Positions 1 to 7,390 of a DNA stretch of 12,477 nucleotides are shown here, piece after piece (within the stretch, counting starts at the first letter, position 1; each line of letters opens with the position of its first letter). A program made the translations under genes and the position numbers. Source of the DNA: CAVSWN01 sp046728115 (GTDB taxonomy: Bacteria; Acidobacteriota; Vicinamibacteria; Vicinamibacterales; CAVVIG01); contig JBKPDW010000269.1 in NCBI GenBank assembly GCA_046728115.1, positions 1-12,477 on the forward strand, given 5' to 3'. The notes beneath the pieces are model-generated. The model had not been told where the DNA came from, made no database searches, and worked only from the letters and a program-made list of their open reading frames with translations.

Positions 1-46
1 GGCATATTCGTTACGTGTCAGCTAACGTCAACTCGAATGAACTCCC

Positions 47-154
47 CTTCTGACTTCTGACTTCGGGCACTTCTGACTTCTGACTTCTGACTTCTGATAC
101 GGGCACTTCTGACTTCTGACTTCTGACTTCTGACTTCTGACTTCTCACTTCCGC
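47..154. repeat. CTTCTGA heptamer tandem array in three blocks
   Basis: The unit CTTCTGA (TCAGAAG on the other strand) is repeated head to tail. Two perfect copies lie at 47-60 followed by CTTC, four at 70-97 and five at 106-140, with two degenerate copies to 154. The blocks are separated by GGGCA (65-69) and TACGGGCA (98-105), so the spacers share the core GGGCA. A 7-base unit shifts frame with each copy. Every plus-strand frame therefore meets TGA every 21 bases, while the minus strand is open and would read as a Ser-Glu-Val-Arg-Ser-Gln-Lys heptapeptide repeat. I treat that reading as an artefact, not a protein. The array ends about 80 bases before the aldo/keto reductase start. Its function is unknown; slipped-strand expansion is a plausible origin. 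Confidence 0.93.
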
Positions 155-232
155 TCGCCCGCCGCCAGCGTGATTCACGACCGTCTGCATGTCGTCGCGA
201 TGTCTTCGTGGTCGATCATGTGAAGATGATAC

Positions 233-1207
233 ATGCGCTATCGGACGTTCGGACGGCTTGGCTGGCAAGTCTCAGAGATCGGATACGGGACGTGGGGCAT
301 GGGCGGCTGGACGGGTTTCGACGAGGAAGCCTGCGCGCGAGCCCTCGACCGCGCGATCGGGCTCGGCTGCAACTTCTTCGACACGGCCTGGGTCTATGGC
401 GTCGGCAAGAGCGAGCGGTTGCTCGGCGAAACCGTCGGCGCGAGCCGCAAGACAGGCGTCCAGCCCCTCTTCATCGCGACCAAGATCCCTCCCAAGAACA
501 TGAAGTGGCCCGCGACCCGCGAGTATCAGGCCGCCGACACCTATCCACCCGATCACATCCGGGAATACACCGAGAGGAGCCTGGAGAACCTGGGCCTCGA
601 CACGATCGACCTGCAGCAGTTCCACGTGTGGAGCGATGCGTGGGCCGACGATGACGGCTGGCAGCGAGCGGTAGACGATCTGAAACGCGAGAAACTGGTA
701 TACGCGATTGGCATCAGCGTGAACCGCAGGGAGCCGATCAACGTGATTCGGGCCCTCGACACGGGCCTGATCGACAGCGTACAGGTCGTCTACAACATCT
801 TCGACCAGGCGCCGGAGGACGAGCTCTTCCCGTACTGTCAGGACCACGGTATCGCGATCATCGCGCGTGTGCCGTTCGATGAAGGCAGCTTGACCGGGAC
901 GCTGACGCCAGATTCAACGTGGCCGGAGGGCGACTGGCGCAACATCTACTTCAGCCGCGACAACCTGACCGCGACGCTCGAGCGCGTCGAACGTCTGCGG
1001 CCGCTCGTTCCCGACGGGATGGACCTGCCGGAGCTGGCACTCAGGTTCATCCTCGGGAGCCCGACAGTCAGCACGACCATTCCCGGCATGCGAAGTGCGG
1101 CTCATGTCGAGCGCAACCTGACGGCATCTGACGGCGTTCCGCTGCCCCCCAGGCTGCGCGAGGCACTGAGGGGACATCGGTGGGATCGGGCGCCGAAAGC
1201 GGAGTGA
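233..1207 (+). CDS. Aldo/keto reductase
   Basis: This 324-aa protein belongs to the NAD(P)H-dependent aldo/keto reductase superfamily, cytosolic (beta/alpha)8-barrel enzymes that reduce carbonyls to alcohols. The N-terminus has the family hairpin and first strand (VSEIGYGTWGMGG, residues 13-25). The catalytic tetrad is complete: Asp50 and Tyr55 in FFDTAWVYG, Lys84 in FIATKIPP and His131 in LQQFHVW. The C-terminal cofactor-phosphate loop is TTIPGMRSAAHVERNL (281-296). ATG 233 is the first start after an in-frame TGA at 227; only a weak purine stretch (GAAGATGA) precedes it. The gene stands alone, between the heptamer array and rpmE, so context gives no substrate. The fold and chemistry are secure; the physiological substrate is not. 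Confidence 0.93.
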   Translation: MRYRTFGRLGWQVSEIGYGTWGMGGWTGFDEEACARALDRAIGLGCNFFDTAWVYGVGKSERLLGETVGASRKTGVQPLFIATKIPPKNMKWPATREYQAADTYPPDHIREYTERSLENLGLDTIDLQQFHVWSDAWADDDGWQRAVDDLKREKLVYAIGISVNRREPINVIRALDTGLIDSVQVVYNIFDQAPEDELFPYCQDHGIAIIARVPFDEGSLTGTLTPDSTWPEGDWRNIYFSRDNLTATLERVERLRPLVPDGMDLPELALRFILGSPTVSTTIPGMRSAAHVERNLTASDGVPLPPRLREALRGHRWDRAPKAE

Positions 1208-1285
1208 CAGCCCCCTCCTGCCGTCGTCCTGCCGTTCTGCGGCTGGCTCGTCCGCGCCCTCCCGCGGCTCCTGCCGTCGGCCTTG

Positions 1286-1317
1286 TATAATGGTGTTTTC
1301 CCCAGGCCCTGAAGGAG
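1286..1317 (+). promoter_or_regulatory. rpmE promoter -10 box and ribosome binding site
   Basis: A perfect TATAAT lies at 1286-1291, and GAAGGAG at 1311-1317 sits five bases before the GTG start at 1323. I see no convincing -35 hexamer 16-18 bases upstream. The Shine-Dalgarno match decides the GTG start over the in-frame ATG at 1290, which lies inside the -10 box. Confidence 0.6.
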
Positions 1318-1322
1318 TCACA

Positions 1323-1583
<261 letters not shown>

Positions 1584-1592
<9 letters not shown>

Positions 1593-1604
1593 GCGTCGCG
1601 CTTA
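1584..1604. terminator. Overlapping inverted repeats between convergent rpmE and mrfB stops
   Basis: Two mutually exclusive 6-bp perfect inverted repeats share this 21-base stretch. GCGCGA (1584-1589) pairs with TCGCGC (1596-1601), and TAAGCG (1590-1595) pairs with CGCTTA (1599-1604). The second stem is built from the two stop codons themselves, TAA of rpmE and TTA (TAA on the minus strand) of mrfB. There is no T-run directly after either stem, so classical intrinsic termination is uncertain. It may act as a short bidirectional 3' end. Confidence 0.4.
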
Positions 1605-2846
1605 CAAAAGCCGCCCGACGTTCATTTTCCGGTCGATCCTCGCCAACCGATACTGAATGGCCTCGGCCCACGCGGGCCGAGGCTCATCTTCCAGGCTCCG
1701 CAACGCAAACGTCTTCGCCGCCTCGAGATCGCGGACTCGATGTTCGTGATGGATAGCCAGCGCTTCGGCTGCTTCACGGCGCATCGCCGGCGGGCAGCCT
1801 CGCGACTCGAACAGCTCTCGCCAGCATGCGGCGGCCTCGTCGAAGCGGCGGGCACGGCGCCACAGGACCGCGAGCGCTCGCAAGTTGTCCGATCTGACGG
1901 GATCGAATGCGCCGCGCGGCGCAGGCGACATCGCGATTCCGCGCATGTGACAGTCGCGCGCCTGAACATCGAGACCCGACCGCGCGTAGGTGATCCCGAG
2001 GGCGAAGGCTTCGCGCGCATCATGCGCAGCTTCTGCTCCGCGATGCGCGAGCTGCAGCAATCGGACGGTCAGCGCAGCCAGCGTCAGCAGATCGCGACGA
2101 TTGTGTTCGAGAACGGCGACGAGCCCACGCGCATCGCCTGTACGAAGGAAGCGGAAGAATCGGGCTGGAATCTCCGGTCCGGGCACGTCACCCGCCCGCC
2201 GCGCCGCCACGCGCTCCTTTTCCAGCGCCACGAGGGAGCAATCGCCCGGCCAGAACCGGCGGGCCGGATGCAAGGCATCGAAATGCGCGATGCCATCGCC
2301 CATCCACGGCAGCCGATGAAAGAGACAGCGGGTTTCAAGCAGCGGCGCATCGAACGATCGGCCGTTGAAGCTCACGAGCGCGCCTGCCCGCACGAACTCG
2401 GCGCCGATCAGGCCAAGGAACATCCGCTCGTGCTCGTGACGTGTCAGCAGGAATTGCCTGGTCAGGAATGATCGATTGGCGTCGAACCAGGCGCAGCCGA
2501 CGAGGAACGCGATCGTTCCGGCTCCACCGCTCAGCCCGGTCGTCTCGAGATCGAAGAACACGAAGGGCGCCGTTGCGCCGCCTGCGAACAGCGCGGCAGT
2601 GGCCGCACTCTCCTCGAGCTCTCGGGCTAACGTGCCAATTTCGTGTCGTCCGTGCCGCGCAGCAGGATCCCATCGGCGCTCGACGATGCAGCAGCCATCG
2701 CGACAGGTGCCTCCGAACGCTCCCTCGACAACGGCAGCCGTCGACAGCCTCGAACCCGACGTCACGGGCACACCACAGTCGCGATCCCGTGACACAGCGG
2801 GACCAGGCGCAACGATTCCGCGAATCCGATCGGCCAGCGTGCTCAC
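1602..2846 (-). CDS. mrfB: MrfB/YprB-type DEDDh 3'-5' exonuclease with TPR-like tail
   Basis: This 414-aa protein has an RNase H-like (RNase_H_2, YprB family) nuclease domain. The DEDDh residues are visible: Asp99 and Glu101 in FFDLETTGL, Asp166 in SFNGRSFDAPLLETR, and His248 and Asp252 in LEHNRRDLLTLAAL. Residues from about 270 to the end form helical TPR-like repeats (for example RRARRFDEAAACWRELF), as in the Bacillus protein. The N-terminal 90 residues are less conserved and carry a Cys cluster (Cys48, Cys52, Cys53). GTG 2846 is chosen because it overlaps the helicase stop as GTGA, so translation is coupled; GAGG lies about ten bases upstream. In B. subtilis MrfB works with the MrfA helicase in mitomycin-C damage repair independent of UvrABC. 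The same role here is inferred from domains and gene order. Confidence 0.88.
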   Translation of the reverse strand: MSTLADRIRGIVAPGPAVSRDRDCGVPVTSGSRLSTAAVVEGAFGGTCRDGCCIVERRWDPAARHGRHEIGTLARELEESAATAALFAGGATAPFVFFDLETTGLSGGAGTIAFLVGCAWFDANRSFLTRQFLLTRHEHERMFLGLIGAEFVRAGALVSFNGRSFDAPLLETRCLFHRLPWMGDGIAHFDALHPARRFWPGDCSLVALEKERVAARRAGDVPGPEIPARFFRFLRTGDARGLVAVLEHNRRDLLTLAALTVRLLQLAHRGAEAAHDAREAFALGITYARSGLDVQARDCHMRGIAMSPAPRGAFDPVRSDNLRALAVLWRRARRFDEAAACWRELFESRGCPPAMRREAAEALAIHHEHRVRDLEAAKTFALRSLEDEPRPAWAEAIQYRLARIDRKMNVGRLL

Positions 2847-5269
2847 GAGGCCGTGACCTCGAGGCTCGACGCGACGAGCTGATCGAGAATGCGCAAGGCC
2901 GCAGCCTTGGCCAAGGGGCCGGTGTCTCCAATCGGGCCAACACAACCGGGACAGCCGCTCTCGCACGGGCACTGCGCGATCAGGCGCTCGGTCTCCCGCA
3001 GCAATTCGTCATGCATGTCGAACAGCGGCCCGCTGAAACCGATGCCGCCCGGGTAGTTGTCGTACACGAAAATCCGTGACGCGTTTCGCTCGGCCGACTC
3101 TGAGCTGGTCGACGTGTCGCGCTGCAGACCCTCAATCGAGATCCCGATATCGTGCGCGTCGCACATCAGCAACAACTGCGCAACCTGCCGGATCGCAAAC
3201 GCCAGACCCACAACGCCGTCGCGTCGATCGTCGGCGGCGTATGGCAGCGTCTCCGTCACGGCTGCTGGAATCGTCAGCCAGTATGACGTCGTGTGCATCT
3301 GCTGTTCGGGCAGGTCCAGCTCGCCGGATCCCACATTTTCATTCGTGTAGAACTTGATCTTCTTGAAGCCGACAACGCGCGAAACCACGTGAACTTCGCC
3401 ATGTGAGGCAGAACAGGGGTGCGGCCCCTTCTCCGCGAATGTGTCGATCGGCGTCACCTTCGTATAGGTGATCGCCGTCGTGTAGTAATCGCAGTCGATC
3501 TCGCGAACGAAGGCTTTTCTTCCTTCGAAATCGAATCGTTCGACCTGATACAGCCTGGCTTCGACGATGTAGATGGCCTTGGGATGCAGCGTCGCCGGCC
3601 CACTCGTGAAGTCGGTCTCGCCGATCACGCGCGTTTCGTCCGTCGTGTCCACGACGACGAAGTTGTCCGACGAAACCGACCGAAGACTGACTGCATCGGC
3701 GGGATACGATTCGCTTGTCCACGTCCACGCGGCGTCTGACTCCCCGCGAAAGACGAGACCCTGCTCCGCCAGTACGCCAAGGATCTCCTGCACGGCGTGG
3801 CCGTCGACCCTGCTCACGGCGCTTCGGCCACTAGTCGTGTCGTGCCGGCCGAATTCTTCGGTCGTGCCAAAAGGCAGTTCGAACGCAGCGCATTTGACGT
3901 GATCCACGAGGATGTGCAGGTTGTCCGGATCGATCAACGCGCGCTCGGGCGACGCATCGAAGAAATATGACGGATTCCGCACGACGAACTGATCGAGCGG
4001 GGCACTGCTGGCAACCATCACCGCGGCCGAGCGGCTCGCCCGGCGGCCGGCGCGTCCGGCGCGCTGCCACGTCGCGGCAATGGTTCCCGGATAGCCCGCC
4101 AGAACGGCCACGTCCAGCGCCCCGATGTCGATGCCGAGCTCGAGCGCATTGGTAGCCACGACCGCTCGAACGACGCCGTCGCGCAGTCCTTTTTCGATCT
4201 CGCGGCGGCGGTTCGGCAGGTAGCCGCCCCGATATCCGCGAATCCGCTCCGGAGCGCCAGGCATCCCGCCGAAATCCTCCTTCAGATATGTCGTCAGGAT
4301 TTCTGTAGCCAGCCGGCTCTGCGCAAAGACGATCAACTGCAGGCTTCGTTTCAGGAATTCGGCGGCGATCCTTCGCGTTTCTCCCAGATACGAGCGCCGG
4401 ATACCCAGCTGTTGATTCACGACCGGCGGGTTGACGAACACGAAGCACTTCTCGCCACGAGGCGCACCGCTGCGGTCGACGAGCTCGAACGGCGCTTCCG
4501 TCAGCCGTTCCGCCAGGTCACGCGGATTGGCGATCGTCGCAGAGGAACAGAGGAACACCGGCGCCGATCCGTAGTGCCTGCAGATGCGGTGAAGCCGGCG
4601 CAGGACGTTGCAGAGATGACTGCCGAACACGCCGCGATACGCGTGCAGTTCGTCGATGATCACGTAACGCAGGTTTTCGAACAGCTTCGCCCACCGCGGA
4701 TGATGCGGCAGGATGCCGGAATGGAGCATGTCGGGATTGCTCAGCACGATGTGCGCACGTGCGCGGATCGTACGTCGCGCATCCTGCGGCGTGTCGCCGT
4801 CGTACGTAAACACGCCGATCTGCTCGCCGCTCGCAGTCGCGATCAATTCGCACATCGTCTGCAGGCTGGCGAGCTGATCCTGGGCAAGGGCCTTGGTCGG
4901 GAACAGATACAGCGCCCGGCTGGCTGAATTCTGCAGGATTGCCTGCAGCACGGGCGCGTTGTAGCAGAGCGTCTTGCCCGACGCCGTTGGCGTGGTCACG
5001 ACAACATTGCGACCAGCCAGCGCGTGCTCGATTGCCTCGGCCTGGTGTGTATAGAGCCGATCGATGCCCCGCGATCGCATCGCTTCGGTCAGGCGCTGGT
5101 CCAGACCCTCTGGAAACGCGGCGTATTGCGCGTCAAGGGCCGGCATCCGCCGGACGGTCGTGATGTATCCATCGCTCCGATCGGCGATCTCCGCCCGTTG
5201 TTCTGCCCCCAGGCGCGCGAGCGCAGCATCCAGCGCGTTGTCGTGCGAGTCGCGGCGAACCGGCAACAT
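2843..5269 (-). CDS. mrfA: MrfA/YprA-type DEAD/DEAH-box DNA helicase with DUF1998 zinc domain
   Basis: This 808-aa superfamily 2 helicase contains motif I TPTASGKT (Lys99), Walker B DELH (206-209), motif III SSAT (242-245), motif V-like ATNALELGIDIG and motif VI QRAGRAGR (402-409). The C-terminal MrfA/DUF1998 region has YDNYPGGIGFSGPLFD and a four-cysteine zinc motif CPCESGCPGC (Cys767, 769, 773, 776) characteristic of this family. ATG 5269 is preferred. The frame is open to 5491, but that extension is low-quality sequence and would overlap the zinc-ribbon gene. The length is close to, slightly above, the roughly 750 residues of B. subtilis YprA. The stop overlaps the mrfB start, so the two are co-expressed. 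Role by family knowledge: 3'-5' DNA unwinding in repair of crosslink-type damage. Confidence 0.92.
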   Translation of the reverse strand: MLPVRRDSHDNALDAALARLGAEQRAEIADRSDGYITTVRRMPALDAQYAAFPEGLDQRLTEAMRSRGIDRLYTHQAEAIEHALAGRNVVVTTPTASGKTLCYNAPVLQAILQNSASRALYLFPTKALAQDQLASLQTMCELIATASGEQIGVFTYDGDTPQDARRTIRARAHIVLSNPDMLHSGILPHHPRWAKLFENLRYVIIDELHAYRGVFGSHLCNVLRRLHRICRHYGSAPVFLCSSATIANPRDLAERLTEAPFELVDRSGAPRGEKCFVFVNPPVVNQQLGIRRSYLGETRRIAAEFLKRSLQLIVFAQSRLATEILTTYLKEDFGGMPGAPERIRGYRGGYLPNRRREIEKGLRDGVVRAVVATNALELGIDIGALDVAVLAGYPGTIAATWQRAGRAGRRASRSAAVMVASSAPLDQFVVRNPSYFFDASPERALIDPDNLHILVDHVKCAAFELPFGTTEEFGRHDTTSGRSAVSRVDGHAVQEILGVLAEQGLVFRGESDAAWTWTSESYPADAVSLRSVSSDNFVVVDTTDETRVIGETDFTSGPATLHPKAIYIVEARLYQVERFDFEGRKAFVREIDCDYYTTAITYTKVTPIDTFAEKGPHPCSASHGEVHVVSRVVGFKKIKFYTNENVGSGELDLPEQQMHTTSYWLTIPAAVTETLPYAADDRRDGVVGLAFAIRQVAQLLLMCDAHDIGISIEGLQRDTSTSSESAERNASRIFVYDNYPGGIGFSGPLFDMHDELLRETERLIAQCPCESGCPGCVGPIGDTGPLAKAAALRILDQLVASSLEVTAS

Positions 5270-5277
5270 CGCCGGGG

Positions 5278-5307
5278 ATGGTACCAGTCCGTACGTAGGG
5301 CGATCAA
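5278..5307 (-). promoter_or_regulatory. Candidate mrfAB promoter
   Basis: Reading the minus strand, TTGATC (5307-5302) and TACCAT (5283-5278) are separated by 18 bases. The -10-like box ends only eight bases before the ATG at 5269, and there is no Shine-Dalgarno sequence there. If used, the transcript would be nearly leaderless. A short-motif match only. Confidence 0.3.
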
Positions 5308-5349
5308 GAGGTGAAAGTGGCGACGCTAGGTTGAAACTCGACGGCTGGG

Positions 5350-5568
5350 CTAGGACGAAAGCACGCGGAGCGTACGCGTACGATGCCGATAGTCGCATGG
5401 ACCGCAGTGGCGGCACTCGAACATGTCCCACCGTTCGGGCGGTACAACTCCGCCGTGCACGGTGTGCCGGTAGAGCAGCGGCCGCTGACAAGTCGGGCAG
5501 AACAGCTGCGGAGGCGGAGTCTCGGGATTCGTCGTGATTCTGACTTGCTGACGTTCGCGATGGCTCAT
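5350..5568 (-). CDS. Small putative zinc-ribbon protein
   Basis: This 72-aa protein is unrecognised by name. It has two CxxC knuckles 24 residues apart, CPTC (Cys24, Cys27) and CRHC (Cys52, Cys55), plus Cys58, which fits a zinc ribbon. Between them is a conserved-looking segment ending GGVVPPERWDMFEC, and Pro-rich NPETPPPQ precedes the first knuckle. There is no signal peptide or membrane segment, so it is probably cytosolic. ATG 5568 is chosen over an upstream in-frame TTG at 5595; neither has a clear ribosome binding site. It precedes mrfA on the same strand with an 80-base gap, so it could share in repair, or simply be a neighbour. The regular cysteine pattern and a promoter-like sequence upstream argue that it is a real gene. 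Confidence 0.68.
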   Translation of the reverse strand: MSHRERQQVRITTNPETPPPQLFCPTCQRPLLYRHTVHGGVVPPERWDMFECRHCGPCDYRHRTRTLRVLSS

Positions 5569-5581
5569 GAAAGCGGCGGGT

Positions 5582-5610
5582 AGTATTGCGCGCAACCGAG
5601 CATCTGTCGA
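5582..5610 (-). promoter_or_regulatory. Candidate promoter of the zinc-ribbon gene
   Basis: On the minus strand, TCGACA (5610-5605) and AATACT (5587-5582) are spaced by 17 bases, and the -10-like box ends 13 bases before the ATG at 5568. It lies in the 96-base divergent region shared with the permease gene. Confidence 0.4.
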
Positions 5611-5664
5611 TGGGACTTAAGTTCTAGATCGGATGTCGCGCAAGGTGCTAGCCTTTCGCCACTG

Positions 5665-7023
5665 ATGGCCACGACGTCAACCGAGCCAGGGGGCTTGCCT
5701 CGCACGCTGGGCCTTTGGAGTTCGGTGGCCCTTGTCATCGGGATCACCATTGGTTCAGGCATTTTTCGGTCGCCGGCGGGCATCGCCCAGAAGGTGCCCA
5801 GTCCGGGCCTCGTGCTCGCGTTGTGGGTCGTTGGCGGCGTCATCACGTTGTGCGGCGCCTTGTCGTTGGCTGAGCTAGCCGCGTCGCTCCCGCAGACAGG
5901 CGGCTTCTATGCCTACCTGCGAGAGGGCTGGGGCCGGCCTGCGGGTTTCGTGTTTGGATGGTCCGAACTCGTGTTGATCCGCGCGTCGGCGCTCGGTGGC
6001 ATCGCAGTCGTGTTCGGCGAGTACTTATTGCGCAGCATCGGAGTCGATCCGATCGAGCACTACGTCCTTGCGCGAGGGTTGTCGGCGGCGGCCATCGGAT
6101 TTGCCGCATGGGCCAACATCCTCGGCGCGAACATCGGCGCCGCGATCGTCGGCGCGTCGACGGCAGCAAAATTCTCGGCGCTGATGATCCTTGTCGGCGC
6201 ATCCCTCGCCTTGGGCGGTGCCCACGGCGCCACACTAGCGAACATCACGGCGCCAGCAACCAGACCTGTGGGAATCGGCGCCATGGGCCTCGCACTCGTC
6301 AGCGTGCTCTGGGCGTACGACGGCTGGGGAGACCTGTCGTTCGCCGCCGGCGAGGTCCAGGATCCGCAGCACACTCTGCCGCGGGCCATCATTCTGGGCA
6401 CCCTGGCGCTCATCGGCATCTACGTGCTTACCAACATCGCGTATCTCTACGTGATCCCGATTGCCGGTATTGCCGACCCGCGGAACCCCCTTGTTGCCGC
6501 CGACACGATGATGGCGCTCTTCGGGCGAACCGGCGTGGTGCTCGTGTCGATCTTCGTGATGATCTCGTCGTTCAGCTCGCTCAACGGGAGCATGCTGGCC
6601 TCCCCGCGCGTCTTTTTCGCAATGGCGGACGACGGCCTGTTCTTCGAGACGATCGCGAAAGTGCATCCCCGGTTTCGGACGCCGTACGTGGCCATCCTGC
6701 TGGCAGCGCTCCTCGGAATGACGCTCGTCATGAGCCGGAGCTTCGAGGCGCTGACCGACACGTTCGTTCTCGCGATCTGGCCGTTCTACGCGTTCGCCAT
6801 CGCGGCCATCTACCGACTCCGCCGCTCGAGACCGGACATGCCACGGCCGTATCGCGCCGTCGGCTATCCCGTGGTGCCGGCGATCTTCATCCTCGCCGTC
6901 GCCGGGTTCGTCGTGAACTCGCTGATAAACGAGCCTGTGCCCACCATCATCACCTTTGCGCTTATCCTCGCGGGACTTCCCATCTATTACTTCGCATTCG
7001 CCGCACGCGATCGCGAGCGCTGA
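5665..7023 (+). CDS. APC-superfamily amino acid permease
   Basis: This 452-aa integral membrane protein of the amino acid-polyamine-organocation superfamily resembles the L-type (LAT/SteT-like) branch. It would move amino acids across the inner membrane by exchange or proton/sodium symport. TM1 contains the unwound substrate-binding motif IGITIGSGIF (25-34), followed by SPAGI. The sixth-helix region has the family signature WAYDGWGDLSFAAGEVQDP (216-234), and SSFSSLNGSMLASPRVFFAMADDG (301-324) matches TM8 and the following loop. About 12 hydrophobic segments are visible, the normal number. ATG 5665 gives the expected short N-terminus; no Shine-Dalgarno sequence precedes it. It is divergent from the repair genes and in no evident operon. 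The substrate cannot be assigned. Confidence 0.93.
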   Translation: MATTSTEPGGLPRTLGLWSSVALVIGITIGSGIFRSPAGIAQKVPSPGLVLALWVVGGVITLCGALSLAELAASLPQTGGFYAYLREGWGRPAGFVFGWSELVLIRASALGGIAVVFGEYLLRSIGVDPIEHYVLARGLSAAAIGFAAWANILGANIGAAIVGASTAAKFSALMILVGASLALGGAHGATLANITAPATRPVGIGAMGLALVSVLWAYDGWGDLSFAAGEVQDPQHTLPRAIILGTLALIGIYVLTNIAYLYVIPIAGIADPRNPLVAADTMMALFGRTGVVLVSIFVMISSFSSLNGSMLASPRVFFAMADDGLFFETIAKVHPRFRTPYVAILLAALLGMTLVMSRSFEALTDTFVLAIWPFYAFAIAAIYRLRRSRPDMPRPYRAVGYPVVPAIFILAVAGFVVNSLINEPVPTIITFALILAGLPIYYFAFAARDRER

Positions 7024-7104
7024 GGCGCGGGCACTCGATCTTTTTATGCCCGATCGCGTCGGATTTCGTTGACGCCTCGCCAATCCACTGTTACTCTTTT
7101 TTTT
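7022..7104 (+). other. Nested inverted repeats and T8 tract after the permease gene
   Basis: GAGGCG (7022-7027) pairs with CGCCTC (7073-7078). Inside it, CGGGCA (7028-7033) pairs with TGCCCG (7047-7052) across a 13-base loop containing TTTTT. A run of eight T (7097-7104) follows 18 bases after the outer arm. The run is too far from the hairpin for a textbook intrinsic terminator, but the element lies exactly at the 3' end of the permease gene and may end or stabilise its transcript. Confidence 0.3.
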
Positions 7105-7110
7105 GCGGCC

Positions 7111-7126
7111 GATAATTCGAAGGAGG
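7111..7126 (+). promoter_or_regulatory. GATAAT box and perfect AAGGAGG ribosome binding site
   Basis: GATAAT lies at 7111-7116 and AAGGAGG, a full anti-16S match, at 7120-7126, nine bases before ATG 7136. The two are almost contiguous, so a start about seven bases after the box would cut into the ribosome site. No good -35 is seen; TGTTAC (7089-7094) is the nearest. The Shine-Dalgarno match is the strongest in the window, yet the reading frame behind it is unconvincing. Confidence 0.4.
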
Positions 7127-7135
7127 AGAGTGCAG

Positions 7136-7390
7136 ATGGACGATTGCGAGCCGCGCGTGCGGCGTAGAGGGTTTTTCCTTCACTCAGCCGACGGTGAACC
7201 GGACACCGGCGAATACGACAATGCGGAGGGCGTTGTGGTTCGCGTTCGGATTCCCCGCTCTCGCGTCCCCCGTCAGGTCGCCAGTTCCGGCGGCCGGTCC
7301 CGCACCGAGTCACAAACGGAAGACACGGCTCCTGCCGTCAGATCAGGGAGCGTGACTGGCAGCCGTCAACGGGCACACTTGCCCCGCTGA
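7136..7390 (+). CDS. Doubtful small ORF behind a strong ribosome binding site
   Basis: The frame gives 84 aa beginning MDDCEPRVRRRGFFLHSADG. It matches no family I recognise. It is charged and Arg/Ser-rich with no membrane segment or cysteine pattern (a single Cys at residue 4), and its last 53 bases run antisense into the end of the SDR gene. The only support is the perfect AAGGAGG nine bases upstream and a GATAAT box. Residues 8-17 (VRRRGFFLHS) are faintly reminiscent of a twin-arginine signal, so a decayed or truncated exported-protein gene is one possibility; a chance ORF is another. Other than the inverted repeats and T-run noted separately, the 7024-7337 gap holds nothing else I can support. 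Confidence 0.28.
   Translation: MDDCEPRVRRRGFFLHSADGEPDTGEYDNAEGVVVRVRIPRSRVPRQVASSGGRSRTESQTEDTAPAVRSGSVTGSRQRAHLPR

Noticed and set aside
47..154. CRISPR array
   Set aside because: The units are 7 bases with near-identical short spacers and no cas genes; this is a simple tandem repeat.
11..268. Minus-strand 85-aa frame with SEVRSQK repeats
   Set aside because: It is the open reading of the heptamer DNA array. The repeat has no stop on that strand by composition alone, and there is no ribosome site or homologue.
272..847. 191-aa minus-strand frame antisense to the aldo/keto reductase
   Set aside because: The sense gene has a complete catalytic tetrad; the antisense frame shows no domain.
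5371..5382. Perfect 12-base palindrome CGTACGCGTACG
   Set aside because: It lies inside the zinc-ribbon coding region and is explained by Arg-Thr-Arg-Thr codons; no second copy near a promoter was seen.
5270..5491. 74-residue N-terminal extension of the MrfA helicase
   Set aside because: It would overlap the zinc-ribbon gene, has no helicase-family similarity, and ATG 5269 gives a length close to known MrfA.
7028..7052. CGGGCA...TGCCCG hairpin as a classical intrinsic terminator of the permease
   Set aside because: The loop is 13 bases and no T-run follows directly; the T8 tract is about 45 bases further on. Kept only as a low-confidence structured element.
6235..7083. 282-aa minus-strand frame antisense to the permease
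   Set aside because: Its charged low-complexity composition mirrors the hydrophobic codons of the sense gene; it has no motifs.
5958..7115. Long 385-aa plus-strand frame overlapping the permease
   Set aside because: It is an Arg/His-rich out-of-frame shadow of the clear 12-helix permease, typical of high-GC coding DNA.
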